From assembly GCA_963817735.1 (NCBI GenBank), contig CAWFPP010000004.1, forward strand, positions 310,001 through 374,000: DNA of 64,000 nucleotides, in the 5' to 3' direction. The translations under genes and the position numbers were made by a program. Below are positions 52,593 through 63,202 of this stretch, piece after piece. The number at the start of each line of letters is the position of its first letter. The first letter of the stretch is position 1. A model generated the notes under the pieces. It had not been told where the DNA came from. It made no database searches and saw nothing but the letters and a program-made list of their open reading frames with translations. Source of the DNA: Bog-473 sp963817735. GTDB taxonomy: Bacteria > Actinomycetota > Acidimicrobiia > Acidimicrobiales > RAAP-2.

Positions 52593-53607
52593 CCGACAAC
52601 GTGCCCGTGGTACCGACCGGGCCGTGGCTCGCTGTGCTCGGAATGCACCGCAGCGGTACGTCGGCGATCACCGGAGCCCTCGGTGCACTGGGATTCAACC
52701 TCCCGGCGCCGTCTGACCGACTCGATCCCCACGACAGCAATCCCGACCATTTCGAGAGTCTCTCGATCCTGCGGGTCAATGACGCGCTCCTGAAGGTCTT
52801 TGGTGGGGACTGGGGCAGCCCTCCAGAACTGCCACCGGGATTCGAAGAACGCAATCAGGTGCGCGAGCACGACCTGGCGGCGATTCGAGCTCTGGTCAGG
52901 GCATTCCCAAGTGGGGGCCCCGGGGCCCTGAAGGATCCACGGAACTGCCTGCTGCTGCCCTATTGGCGCCGTATCCTCCCCGGACCTCTACCGGTGATTT
53001 TCGTGTGGCGCTCCCCTCTCGCGGTAGCTCGATCATTACAGGAGCGAAACGGGTTCAGTCTGGTCCACGGCATCGCGCTCTGGGAGCACTACAACGTGGC
53101 GGCCCTGGCCGCCCTAGAGGGCTTCGATTGCTATGTCACCAGTTACGACTCAGTCTTGGACGAACCGAGAACAATCATCGCCGACTGCTTGTCTGGCTCG
53201 ATGACCAGCCGACGTTCAGCGAGGGCCATTGGGACGCAGAAGCAGCGCAGTCGGCCATAACCCGGGTTTACCGCCACCACAATGAGGACGCGACAGGACC
53301 GTTGCTCGATAGCCAGCAGGCCCTGCTCGGACTATTGGCGAGTCTCGGGGGCCGGCATCGGTCCCTGAGCCCGGGGGAGCTGCCGGCTCCGTCACCGTGG
53401 GCGACCGACGTACTCAGCACCTATCGGGATGTGACGGCGCGAAGGGCGGCCGAACGGACGATCCGGGCCATCCGGGCCTCGGCGAGCTGGCGGATCACCA
53501 GGCCTCTCAGATCCCTCTCGGGTCTGGCGCACCGCGGACCAAGTCGACACGCGACTGATCATCGGCGCTCCCCCATCCGCTACCGACGGGGCCCAATCGA
53601 CCCTTGA
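52589..53607 (+). CDS. Sulfotransferase-like protein, frameshifted
   Basis: WLAVLGMHRSGTSAITGALG, near residue 13, is a P-loop of the sulfotransferase type (GMHRSGTS). LKDPRNCLLLPYWRRIL and VIFVWRSPLAVARSLQERNG, near 145, are the 3'-phosphate site of the Sulfotransfer_3/5-like subgroup. The frame breaks near 53190, inside IIAD/LLVWLDD, in the direction of one missing base. It then continues with SEGHWDAEAAQSAITRVYRH and a C-terminal helix ending in an Arg-rich tail at 53607. The joined protein is about 338 residues. It is more distant from the other three sulfotransferases in the window. Confidence 0.7.
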
Positions 53608-54190
53608 ATCCCGACCAATGGTCGAGGCCCAGGGCCTTCGGCGCTGAGCCCAGTCGGCGCACGAAATCAGCTTGAGGCTGGTCCTGGCCCGATAGCTGAC
53701 GAGTTCCCGGCGACGGCCGACGCCGAGGGCCGGGTGGGAGTGCAAAGGACCACCGGCTGCAGCTGCTTGACGTCGAGCAGGAAGGACCTTCTCTGAGGTC
53801 CCGGATGGCAACCAAGCGTGTGAGGTCGGAGCTAAACCTGCACTCCACTCAAGTGGCCCTAGGCCGATGCCAATCAGATTGGTGTGCTCGCACCATGAGA
53901 GCCTGCTACCAGTTCCGTTGGAGCGCCGCTCCGGCTGGCCGCGCACGGCAGACGAGGGCATCAGGCGCTGACATCGAACACGCAACGTGTGACGCATGCC
54001 ACTGACGTCCACAGCCCCGACCAGCCGACGAATGAGGGCTGGTGGCGTCAGCCACAGCGGGCAAACAACACCTCATCGGTTTTCTCAAGATTGTCGGTGG
54101 GTCGACGTCAAGTATCATTCCCCGCGGCGTAGGTGTTTCGATGAAGTCGTGGTGGTCGGCGGAGCGTCAGACTAAGCGCGAATAAGAAGA
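53608..54190. other. Gene-free stretch
   Basis: About 580 bases. Frames on both strands are open in part but carry no motif. Promoters for the next gene should lie near its end. Confidence 0.4.
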
Positions 54191-55477
54191 TTGGATTCAG
54201 TGGGTCTGAGTGAGAGCGACATCGACGCAGCAAGGCACGCAAATCGGATGAGGGTGTTGATCGTAGGAGAATTCTTCCCGTGGCCGGCTTGGGGCGGAGG
54301 ATTGATGCGACTTGCCAATTCCGTGGAAGCATTGAGTGCACTCGGCGAAGCCGATTTGTTCACCCTGTCCCCACGCGACCGTGAGCTACCTTTCGAGGTG
54401 CCTCCGGAGATCCGAGTCAACCGTCTCAAGGTGGCGTTCTATCCGAAGATTCCGTCCCGTGCCCGTTGGCAGTTGGAGTGGTTGCGGAAACGAGGAACTC
54501 CGCGTGACGTGGTGAAGCGTACCTTCGACCATACGGCTCGCTCGGAGTTTGAGAACTGGACAGCCGATTCATACGACCTGGTGTGGTTCAGCACGGCCGC
54601 TCTCTTCGGTTGGATGGGTAGGCCGCATCTTGGCCCAACAATCCTGGATTTTGTAGATCTCGAGGATGAGAAGGCGTCGCGGCGCACGCAGGTAATGACC
54701 CCCGCGAGCGATCCAAGGGGGCTCGTTCAACGCTTGCGACGCCGCCTGAGCTTGGCACAGGAGAACCGGAACGTTCGCGACTGGAGCCGGTACCAGCGAT
54801 CTGTAGCTTCCGAAGTGGGCCGGGTGACGCTCTGCAGCGACAGAGATGTCGTGCGCTCTGGCTTGAAGAACGCTGTGGTCATTCCCAACTCCTACCCTCG
54901 GCCGGCGGAAACGATGGGACACAGCGATGTTGCTGACCCGCCAGTGGTCCTCTTCCAGGGCACACTCGCCTACAGGCCAAACACCGACGCCGCAGACTGG
55001 CTTGTCAAGAAGATCGCACCAAGGATCTGGGAACGTGATCCATCCGTGACTGTGAGATTGGCCGGAACCCCAATTCCCGAGGTCGAGGCTCTCCACAATC
55101 CACCCTCGGTGACGGTGGTTGGCCGGGTCCCCAGCATGGAACGCGAACTATCCAGGGCAGATATTGCAGTTGTCCCCATCCGCTTCGGCAGTGGTACTCG
55201 CGTGAAGATCCTCGAGTCTTTTGCCCATCGGGTGCCAGTGGTGTCAACCACCATCGGGGCTGAAGGATTTGACCTAAAAGACGGCGTCCATCTTTTCATC
55301 GCGGATGACCCCGACGCTTTCGCCGCCGCTTGTCATCGACTGCTCACTGAGCCGCCGTTGAGGCGGGCCATGGTAGATGCAGCCGAGCAGTGGTACTTGG
55401 AGAGGTATCAGGGGTCAGTAATTCGTGAACGCCTTCAGGCTTTGGCTCGAGAGGTTGCTTCGTCTGGCACCGGCTAG
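54191..55477 (+). CDS. GT4-family glycosyltransferase
   Basis: An intact GT-B enzyme. MRVLIVGEFFPWPAWGGGLM (ATG at 54248) is the acceptor start. YDLVWFSTAALFGW, TILDFVDLEDEKASRR and AVVIPNSYPRP follow. The donor domain reads VVLFQGTLAYRPNTDAADWL and ADIAVVPIRFGSGTRVKILE, the last resembling the E-x7-E region of the WsaF/TuaH-like GT4 subgroup, then AHRVPVVSTTIGAEGFDL. The frame is open from 54191. A start at 54248 gives 409 residues and is equally likely. The protein is free of frameshifts. Confidence 0.83.
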   Translation: MDSVGLSESDIDAARHANRMRVLIVGEFFPWPAWGGGLMRLANSVEALSALGEADLFTLSPRDRELPFEVPPEIRVNRLKVAFYPKIPSRARWQLEWLRKRGTPRDVVKRTFDHTARSEFENWTADSYDLVWFSTAALFGWMGRPHLGPTILDFVDLEDEKASRRTQVMTPASDPRGLVQRLRRRLSLAQENRNVRDWSRYQRSVASEVGRVTLCSDRDVVRSGLKNAVVIPNSYPRPAETMGHSDVADPPVVLFQGTLAYRPNTDAADWLVKKIAPRIWERDPSVTVRLAGTPIPEVEALHNPPSVTVVGRVPSMERELSRADIAVVPIRFGSGTRVKILESFAHRVPVVSTTIGAEGFDLKDGVHLFIADDPDAFAAACHRLLTEPPLRRAMVDAAEQWYLERYQGSVIRERLQALAREVASSGTG

Positions 55478-55696
55478 TGAGTGCCGCTGTGGTCGGAGAC
55501 TGTGGGTGGGGTTCGGTCGGAGAACACCTGAGTGTCTTAGCCGTGTGACAGCCGCGATTTGCCCGACAGTTCGATCCGGTGGCGTCACCGCGTGTTCACA
55601 TGTACAGCGTCGGCTCGCGGATCGATCTGGCGAGGAGGATGAAGCGATAGGCGCAGCGACCGAACATCGGCATAATGCATAATGTTACGGGGAATT

Positions 55697-57301
55697 ATGG
55701 CATCGACTCGTGCACACCAACCCAGTATCGCCGCTGTCGGCTCCACTGAACCCTGTGAGGACCTCGCCGAAATTGGTCCTGTTCTTCGGGATCCTTTCAA
55801 CGCGATCTTCACGGTTGCCTCTGCCTGTGTGACTCCGATCTTGTATCTCTTGTATGTCAATCATTATGCCCTCAACGTATTTCAGCTTGACGACTGGTCC
55901 ACGGTCGGATTCATGGATTCAGCCCTCCATGGTCACCTGACATTGAGTCAGCTTTGGACCCAACACCACGAGGATCGATTATTCCTCTCGAATGCAGTCT
56001 CCGTGGCTTTCGCCTTCATCGATCGATCCGATTTGCGATCCATCATCTTCGTCAGCGCCGCCGTGCTCATTGCGTCCTACGGGATTGTCTTGGCGCTTTT
56101 TCGCCGGTATATCCGGAAACGCCTCACCCCGATCCCAGTGCTCGTCATCGGAGCCATTTGGTTCAGCATTGGCGACTTCAGCAACGCCCTCTTCGCCATA
56201 CAGTTGGCGCTGTATTTCGTGGTGTTCTTCTTCTTTTGCGTGCTATTCGCCCTTCTGGTGCCGGGCACACACCGAGCCACGTGGTTCGCCGTCGCTGTGC
56301 TGGCGGCGGCGGCTGGCTCTTTGTCCTCTCTTGAGGGATTTATCGCTTGGCCCATCGGTGCGATCTGCATACTTTGGTGTCAACCCTGGACTCGCCGAGC
56401 ACGGTGGGAGATCGGCATCTGGGCCGGTGCTGCGATCACGATGTTGGCGATCTATCTTCCTGGGTATCAGGGGTCGGGTTGCGATATCGCGAATTGCTCG
56501 ATCGGCGCTTCGTTCGCTCATCCGGTTGGAGCCGGAGAGAGCTTTCTTGTCCTCCTTGGCGGGGTCGTTCCCGGCGGCTACCCATTCGGAGGGATAGTCC
56601 ACAACTTCGCCCGATTCGAGCTTGTGGGCCTCGCTCTCTTAGCCGTGTCCGTTTTCATCATCATTCAATCGTGGCGCTATCGCACCACTCGTGAACATAT
56701 GCCACTTCCAATGTTGGTGATCTGTTTTTGTCTTCTCTTTGATGTGGCGACGGTACTGGGCCGCACGGCCGAGGGACTCGCCGCTCTCGTGAACAGCAAC
56801 CGCTACATCATGCCCAATCTCATCTTGCTGGTCGCAATCGTGATGTACGCGTACGCACATGGGCCGTCGCTACGTCGGCCCTTCTCTCGAACGCGGCGAG
56901 AGGTGCTTACCTTCGCGGGACTGTTCCTGCTGGCCGGGTTCCTCATCGTCCAGGTCGTGCTCTCCACCAGCTTCGGGCTGAACAATGGGCGAGCTGAGGA
57001 CCATTTTCTGACGGAACAGGCTCGGCTCCTCGTGAACCTAGACAACGTGCCGGTCCAATATCGATCCTGCGAGCTCACCAATGTGCTGTGGCTTGGTCTC
57101 GCCCCGGCCTCCACATACGCTGCGCAAGAGAAGACGGCCGCCCGGGACCAGTTCGGCGAATTTCGGCCCAACACCTACCGCCATTACCTGACGCTTGGAC
57201 CGCCGCCACTACTCAAGGTGTGTACTGGGTCGACGACAAATGCAAATACACAGACTAAGGCTCTCTCGCCACCATCATGGACGGCGTTCCCGAACATCTG
57301 A
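55697..57301 (+). CDS. Polytopic membrane protein, GT-C-like
   Basis: A 534-residue integral membrane protein. ATG at 55697 follows GGGGAA. After a 40-residue cytosolic leader come about ten helices. VFQLDDWSTVGFMDSALHG, in the first extracytoplasmic loop, carries the DD pair typical of GT-C catalytic loops. LWTQHHEDRLFLSNAV is a second conserved-looking loop. ALVNSNRYIMPNLILLVAIV with an RY pair lies near the end of the membrane part. The soluble C-terminus (about 110 residues) holds two Cys residues. Probably a polyprenyl-phosphate-sugar-dependent transferase; the exact role is unknown. Confidence 0.6.
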   Translation: MASTRAHQPSIAAVGSTEPCEDLAEIGPVLRDPFNAIFTVASACVTPILYLLYVNHYALNVFQLDDWSTVGFMDSALHGHLTLSQLWTQHHEDRLFLSNAVSVAFAFIDRSDLRSIIFVSAAVLIASYGIVLALFRRYIRKRLTPIPVLVIGAIWFSIGDFSNALFAIQLALYFVVFFFFCVLFALLVPGTHRATWFAVAVLAAAAGSLSSLEGFIAWPIGAICILWCQPWTRRARWEIGIWAGAAITMLAIYLPGYQGSGCDIANCSIGASFAHPVGAGESFLVLLGGVVPGGYPFGGIVHNFARFELVGLALLAVSVFIIIQSWRYRTTREHMPLPMLVICFCLLFDVATVLGRTAEGLAALVNSNRYIMPNLILLVAIVMYAYAHGPSLRRPFSRTRREVLTFAGLFLLAGFLIVQVVLSTSFGLNNGRAEDHFLTEQARLLVNLDNVPVQYRSCELTNVLWLGLAPASTYAAQEKTAARDQFGEFRPNTYRHYLTLGPPPLLKVCTGSTTNANTQTKALSPPSWTAFPNI

Positions 57302-57878
57302 CCAAGATGCGGGTGATCCATGTGTGGTTGCGCTTTCGTTACCTGGCCGAACATCACGACGCCACCGAGGTGCTGATGCCGTGATGCGCACGCCGACAGG
57401 GTCAAACCGTTTGGTCTCTGCGCCGAGGTGCTGCGTGAGCGGCTCCGAGTAGAGCGGATCGTCGCCCATCAACCTGCCGGCCGGCTGACAGTCGACCAGC
57501 TGTGAGCGCTCGCTCGTCGAGAGCTCCTCGAAATCGCAGCAACCCCGGCAACCGCCGACCTGAAGCTGAGGACTCAGGTCTAGGTGGAGCTCAGCGTCAC
57601 GTACGACCCGACTCGACGCGTTGCGAACCTCCGGTCGTGAATTCTATTCATGGTCGGAATTGTTTGCTCACCCCGGCCTTGAGGCACCTTCGCCAGATCA
57701 CGGTCCTGTCATGGTGGATCGCGTCACCCTTTCTGGGGTTCGGCATCGGTGAACGGAACGAAGTAGCGGTTGGGCCGGAGAGTGAAACCGTCGGCGTGAG
57801 AAGTCATCGGTAGAAGCATTCCAAGTCCATCAATCAAGTGATTAGTATTTTGCCTGGGCGGCCAGATCCGGGGGACAC
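57302..57878. other. Degenerate sequence, unidentified
   Basis: About 580 bases. The plus strand spells protein-like pieces (KPFGLCAEVLRERLRVERIV, then AHQPAGRLTVDQ, stops, and VELSVTYDPTRRV) that could be the tail of a recombinase or transposase. I cannot name a family. It lies before the first acyltransferase fragment. Confidence 0.3.
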
Positions 57879-58095
57879 ATGACGGGAGTATCGATCGACA
57901 CAGTCGATGACAACGCCCTCTCCCCTGGTGACGAAGCTGGTACTGCGCCCGGGGATCGGCGTTTTCGTCCGGATGTCGAGGGACTCCGGGCAGTCGCCAT
58001 CGTGTTGGTGGTCTTGTATCACGGCGGCCTGAAGGTTCTGAGTGGCGGTTACGTCGGGGTCGATGTCTTCTTTGTGATCTCGGGCTTTGTCACGA
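57879..58095 (+). pseudogene. N-terminal fragment of an OafA-like acyltransferase
   Basis: ATG at 57879 begins MTGVSIDTVDDNALSPGDEA and reaches FRPDVEGLRAVAIVLVVLYH and GGYVGVDVFFVISGFV, the hallmark start of acyltransferase-3 proteins including the catalytic His. Homology stops abruptly at about 58095 (VISGFVT), where unrelated sequence begins. The N-terminus is clearly paralogous to the acyltransferase at 60467, including the unusual MTGVSID leader. A truncated duplicate. Confidence 0.8.
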
Positions 58096-59152
58096 ATCGC
58101 CAGTCTTGCTTCGTGTAGCTGATCGAGTAGATCGGGTCGGCTTAACCACTGAGCTCTCTTGGTATCGCGCAAGTCTGACGATGTTCCGTCGTATATCTCT
58201 TTGATGTCGAAACTGCGCGCGTAGTGGACAGCGATTGCGTCCTTGATCGTTTCGACCAGCTTCGACTGCTCGAATAACGTGCCCGCTTCAGCCGCGGCCG
58301 TGGCGACCGCTAGGTCTTGCTCAAACGCTGCCCCACACCTCCTCAACACGCCGGCTGTCGATGTTGACGAAGTCTTCCAACCCCGCCGTGTTCACCGGAG
58401 AGGTGTCAGGCCGCGCGCCGAAGTCCAGGAAGTAATGGCCCATGCGCGACCCTTGGGGAGTCGTATCGCACCATTGCTCGAGCTACCAGTCCGCCCAGGC
58501 GCAGCGGCCCTCGTACAACGTCAACGCCCCGACGCAGACGGGCAAACGTGGACGAAGCCCAGGCCACCAACGATGCCGCAGGCGCTGCAGCAGAGGGGAC
58601 TGCTCACCGCCCTCCGCCCCGACGACACAGACGACCATCTCGCAGGCTTCGTAATCGGAATTTCTGAAACCTGCGCAGGCCTATCGAAACGCCAACCCGA
58701 GAGTCCCGGCGCCGACCATATGGTCATCTCGACCTCGCAACATAGGGTTGGTGGACTTCGCACCAAATGCATGACCTGGGAGAAGACTCCGTGATATTGG
58801 AAAGGGACGCATCGGCACACCCATGAGCACCTTTAGGGCCGCGCAAATGTCGCCACGTCGGGTGAACGGCAACCATCTGCGCAAGCCGACGTGGCTCCGA
58901 GGAGCCGCCACCGACCGTCATGGAGTGAACGACAGGAACGTCGGTACCGAGGAGTCAGTGTCAGTGTCAGGCTGGTCGTCGTCCGGGGGTTTGGCTCATA
59001 CCGTGGGTGTCTTTCGTGGACAGCATGCTTTCTGCCGGCCCCCGGACGCGCGGAACCGGCCGGCGTGGCTTGATAGGAGCGTGGCATCGCCCCCACTGAG
59101 ATGTGCCCACCGACCGGTCCTGATCACATCACCCTTGGAGAAAGGCGACTGG
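58096..59152. other. Mixed decayed sequence between acyltransferase fragment and IS110
   Basis: About 1060 bases. A minus-strand frame (about 58349-58100) spells VETIKDAIAVHYARSFDIKE and LSRPDLLDQLHEARLAIRD. It looks like a fragment of a real but unidentified gene, possibly continuing upstream as YFLDFGARPDTSPVNTAGLE after a shift. The rest, including the leader of the IS110 element near 58990-59152, has no gene I can support. Confidence 0.35.
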
Positions 59153-60179
59153 ATGATCACTTTAGGGATCGATGCCCACAAGCGGACCCACACCGTCGTA
59201 GCCGTCGACGATGTGGGCCGTCAGCTGGGATGCAAGACCACGACCGTCGGCCACCAGTGAGGACCATCTGTGACCTCGTGCGCTGGGCCGACCGCTTCGG
59301 CCCTGAGCGGACCTGGGCGGTCGAGGACGGCCGGCACCTGTCGCGGCGTCTCGAAGCGGACCTGTCTGGGGGCTGGCGAGCGGATTGTGCGGGTGCCCCC
59401 CAAGCTCATGGCCCAGCGCACGTGACTCGGCGCGCACCTATGGCAAGTCCGATCCCATCGATGCCCTCGCGGTGGCCCGGGCGGCCCTGCGCCACCTGGA
59501 CCTGCCCGATGGCCCGCCTCGATCGGCCCCTCACGCGAGACTGCGCCTGCTGGTCGACCACCGAGAGGACCTCGTCGCCGAGCGCACACGGTGCATCAAC
59601 CGGCTGCGCTGGCACCTCCACGAGCTCGACCCGGCCTGGGACCCGGGTGCTCGCTCCCTGACTCGTTACGTGCGTATCGAGGGCATGGTGGCGCGGGTAG
59701 CCCTCGAGGTCGCCCGTCGTGTCCGCGAGATCAGCGAACAGGAGAAGGGGCTCGAGCGTGAAATCTCGGCTCTGGTGGCCGACCTTGCCCCTCATCTCCT
59801 CGCCCTGCCCGGCGTGGGAGCCCTCGGCGCGGCCAAGATCGCCGCCGAGGTGGCCGACGTCCGTCGTTTCAAGTCAAAGGACGCGTTCGCCCGTCACAAC
59901 GGCACCGCGCCCTTGCCGGTGTGGTCGGGAAACCGCGAACGCCACCGTCTCAGCCGGACGGGCAACCGCCAGCTCAATGCGGTCATCCACCGCATGGCGA
60001 TCACCCAGGCCCGTTGCCACGAGGACGCCGCTGTCTTCCTCAAGCGCAGGGAGGCCATGGGCAACACATCGACCGAGGCACGCCGCGTGTTGAAGCGGCG
60101 GCTATCTGATGTCGTTTTCCGAACGCTGCTCCTCGACGCACAACCGGCCACGCCGACTTGCCTCGAGACGGCGGCTTGA
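59153..60179 (+). CDS. IS110-family transposase, frameshifted
   Basis: A DEDD-type transposase. ATG at 59153 gives MITLGIDAHKRTHTVVAVDD with the first Asp (GIDAHK). The frame breaks near 59240 and twice near 59390. ERTWAVEDGRHLSRRLEADL supplies the Glu, GERIVRVPPKLMA a short middle piece, and RTYGKSDPIDALAVARAALR the DxxD pair. The C-terminal Transposase_20 domain is intact: ALPGVGALGAAKIAAEVADV, FARHNGTAPLPVWSGN and RLSRTGNRQLNAVIHRMA with the conserved Ser region. IS110 elements lack long inverted repeats, so the ends were not found. It lies between the two acyltransferase copies. Confidence 0.85.
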
Positions 60180-60326
60180 CATAGGAGCAAACCATGACAC
60201 TCCCGCGCAAGCAATCGCCTACTCCGTCGATGCCGGAGAACTCGGTACCACCTCGGCCACAGCCCTGCCTAGCCTCATGCCGTGGCCGACAAGACCAAGC
60301 ATCCCGGCGCCGGGCTGAACGGCTGA

Positions 60327-60470
60327 ATGATCTTCGTGATTGCTCTGATCTTGGCTGCCGCCGTCGCTGCTATCACTGCCCTCTTGGCGCGTGGGTCAGG
60401 AGCGACGAAGGCAGCCCACCGTGTAGCCATGGAGTCAAGCACGACGACGATTGACGCGGTGGCGACATGA
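60327..60470 (+). CDS. Small membrane protein coupled to the acyltransferase
   Basis: A 47-residue frame from ATG 60327: MIFVIALILAAAVAAITALL forms one membrane helix, and a short polar tail follows (ending TTTIDAVAT). Its TGA overlaps the ATG of the acyltransferase by four bases (ATGA at 60467-60470), the usual sign of translational coupling. No family is recognised. No comparable frame was found before the truncated copy at 57879. Confidence 0.45.
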   Translation: MIFVIALILAAAVAAITALLARGSGATKAAHRVAMESSTTTIDAVAT

Positions 60471-62545
60471 CCGGCGTATCGATCGACGTTGTCGATGACG
60501 AGCTGCCCCTCCGCGGTGATGACGCAGGGACAGCCCCCGGTGACCGCGCTTCCGCCCCGATGTCGAGGGACTGCGGGCCGTCGCCATCGCTCCTCGTGGT
60601 TCTCTACCACGCTGGACGTCCCCGCGGCTGACGCGGCGGTTACGTCGGCGTCGACGTCTTCTTCGTGATCTCCGGATTCGTCATCACCGGACTCCTGCTC
60701 CGGGAGCGGGCCGGCGACGCGGTAGGACCTCGTTCCTCAGCTTCTACGGCGCCGCTGCCGCCGCATCATCCCCGCCGCGACGCTGGTGATCGTGGTCACC
60801 GTCGTCGCCACCTACTGGGTCCTCGGGGCATCGTACGGCAACCCGACGGCGGTCGACGGCCGCTGGACGGCCGTGTTCCTGGCCAACTTCCATTTTGTCC
60901 TCGGTCGGGACGAACTACCTCGACCGCGCAACCGCCCTCGCCGCTGCTGAACTTCTGGTCGCTGGCCGTCGAAGAGCAGTTCTACCTGGTCTACCCGGCC
61001 CTCTTCCTCCTGGCGGTCCTCGGGCCAAGGCCTCGTTTCCGGGTCCGGCTCGGCCATCGGCCTGGTCGTGGTCATCGCCGCCTCGTTCACCCTGTCGGTC
61101 GCTCAGACGCACAGAACCCACCGTGGCCTACTTCTCGCCGTTCACCCGGGCCTGGGAGCTGGCCCTCGGGGCCCTGGTGGCGGTGGCGACGCCGTGGCTC
61201 CTGCGGGCCCCGGCAGTGCTAGCGGCCGTGCTCACATGGCTCGGTCTGGGGGCGATCGCCTTCTCGGCCGTCGCCTTTCGGCGCCACCACCGCCTACCCC
61301 GGGTCGCTGGTGGCCATCCCGGTCCTCGGGGCCGGGCTGGTCATCGCCGGGGGGATGGCCGCCCCGAGGTCGGGCGCCGAGTCGGTACTCGGGCTCCGAC
61401 CGTTCCGCTGGCTGGGGAGACTCTCCTATTCGCTCTATCTGTGGCACTGGCCGATCCTGATCATCGCCGCCGACCAGGCCGGGAAGACAAGCCTTCCGTT
61501 CCGAAGAAACGTGGTCTGGCTGCTGCTCGCCCTGGCCCTCTCGGTGGTCACCTACACGTTGGTCGAGAACCCCATTCGCCACGCTCGGGTCTTGTCTCGT
61601 GGACTCGCACCGATCGCCTTGGGTGCCGTTCTGATTGCCGCCACCTTGGTCCTTTGCACGGTTGCACTCAACTCAGAACAGTCGAACGTCGCGCGACGTG
61701 TACCACCAGTGTCAGCTTCCGCATTGTCGAGTCTGCTTCGACGTGCCCCAGAGATGCAGACTCTTCCCACCGATCTGACGCCTTCGCTGGCTGAGGCTCA
61801 TCAAGACTGGGGAGGCCCGCCGTCCGCCTGCTCTCCAGGAACCGATCAAACGTCGATTCCGAACACTTGCATATTTGGCGATAGTTCCGCGAGCCGCACG
61901 ATGGTGATGTATGGAGACTCTCATGCCGGAATGTGGTTCGATGCGCTGAATGTCATAGCGAAAGAAGCGCACTGGAGACTGGTGGATCTATGGAAGGGAG
62001 GCTGCCCAGTGGATTCCCTGACGTATCGGGTGCCCCCAGGGTCGGGCAAGCCGGTACTCCTTGGGTTGCGTGCGAGCAATGGCAACGATGGGCTCTCGGT
62101 CGAATCAACAGTCTCAATCCCAATCTCCTCGTTCTCACCCAGGAGCTCCGGGTCAACCAAGACGCAAAACCGTTCACCTTTCAACAGTGGGGACAAGGGT
62201 TGACCACGACATTTCATCGGATTCACATACCGAGAAGCAGGGTGGTCGTACTTGGCAACATCCCGTTCCTCCCAGACAATCCTCCTGAATGTCTCGCCCG
62301 GCACAGCTCAAATATCCAAGCGTGCTCCGGCCGGTTGGACTCTTATGTCATCGCGTACAACCAAGTTGAGGAGGAAGTAGCACATTCTGTCGGGCGCTCG
62401 TTACATCAACGTGGTGCCGTGGTTCTGTTCCACCGTCTGCACCGGAGTCGTTGGACACTACGAGGTCTATTTTGATCAAACACACGTGGGAGCTACGTAC
62501 ACCTACGTTCTTGAGAACGTGCTCAAGAACGCTCTGGGAATCTGA
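60467..62545 (+). CDS. OafA/YrhL-like acyltransferase with SGNH domain, frameshifted
   Basis: An integral-membrane O-acyltransferase that would acetylate or acylate the polysaccharide. MTGVSIDVVDDELPLRGDDA opens it. Pieces in several frames give FRPDVEGLRAVAI, GGYVGVDVFFVISGFVITGL, LLNFWSLAVEEQFYLVYPAL, TRAWELALGALVAV and LSYSLYLWHWPILIIAADQ, in correct family order. The C-terminal SGNH esterase-like domain has VMYGDSHAGMWFDAL (catalytic Ser) and a final DxxH (YFDQTHVGATYTYVLEN, ending at the TGA at 62545). Frame changes lie between about 60535 and 60730, near 60910, 61100 and 61280, and near 62060 and 62400. The total span of about 690 codons is normal for the fused form. Breaks run in both directions here. 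Confidence 0.75.
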
Positions 62546-62589
62546 TCGCTGCCTTTTACCCGACCTGACCTAGTGAACCCGGTTAGGGG

Positions 62590-62765
62590 ACCTAGAGCGG
62601 TCTTCCCCGGTCGCGCCCGTCCCTGCTCCCGCCCCGCCGCCCGCGCCGGCTCGCTCCGCCCGGCCCCCTGGCTCGCCGGCCCCCGCTTCCCCCGTGCCTG
62701 GCGTCCCCGGTCCCGTGCCTGCCCTCCGGCTAGCGCCTACCCTTCTCCCTCCTCCCCAAATTCCC
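62590..62765. repeat. C-rich low-complexity stretch
   Basis: A strongly strand-biased tract: the plus strand is mostly C with scattered G and T (runs such as CCCCCGCTTCCCCC). No gene is supportable on either strand. The minus-strand reading is a Gly/Ala/Glu-rich repeat typical of such composition. Confidence 0.6.
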
Positions 62766-62768
62766 CTG

Positions 62769-62800
62769 TGGGCGCCGCCGGGACTCGAACTCCGAACGTG
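62769..62800 (-). tRNA. Possible 3'-end fragment of a tRNA gene
   Basis: The minus strand contains GTTCGGAGTTCGAGTCCCGG, close to the T-arm consensus (GTTCGAxTCC), followed by CGGCGCCCA, which fits an acceptor 3' strand. The T-stem has two mismatches and no matching 5' acceptor half is found upstream, so this cannot be a working tRNA. It may be the 3' remnant left at an integration site. Confidence 0.35.
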
Positions 62801-62829
62801 ACAAACATGTGATCCCCTATTAGGGGACC

Positions 62830-63202
62830 CCTGAGGAACCGACAGAAGCGGAACGCCTGCAACCTGCGCCGTGTTCTTGCTCATCGATCAGGCACCCATT
62901 GGCGGCCAGTAATCCCTACTACCCAGAGGCTCTGTGGAGATTAAACCGTGGGTACCAACCAGAAGCGTGTTCAGCCCCGCGGTCGATGCGCTCAACCGTT
63001 GGACGTTGTTGATTCTTTCGGGCGTGGGGGTATATCGCCCCGCCGCTCGTTGAAAGGTCCACACTCCATCATTGGGCTTGATCAGCTATCTTGCAACCTG
63101 CGGGAACGGACTAAAACGTTTCACCAGCTTCGAGCGCGCTTTTTAACATCATGAGAATTTACTCTGTTAGAAAGGCAGCGAGTGGACGGCAGGGGACATC
63201 TG
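62830..63202. other. Gene-free stretch before the YfhO-like gene
   Basis: About 370 bases with no supportable gene. The promoter of the following membrane protein is expected here, with the ribosome site AGGGG at 63191-63195. Confidence 0.4.

Larger units (their letters stand above)
62583..62829. repeat. Pair of 10-bp direct repeats TTAGGGGACC
   Basis: TTAGGGGACC occurs at 62583-62592 and 62820-62829, 237 bases apart. The second copy overlaps the hairpin CCCCTATTAGGGG (62814-62826). The tRNA-like fragment lies between them. The repeats could be traces of an integration event or chance. Confidence 0.35.

Noticed and set aside
62570..62884. A Gly/Ala/Glu-rich minus-strand protein
   Set aside because: Produced by the C-rich low-complexity tract, and it crosses the tRNA-like fragment.
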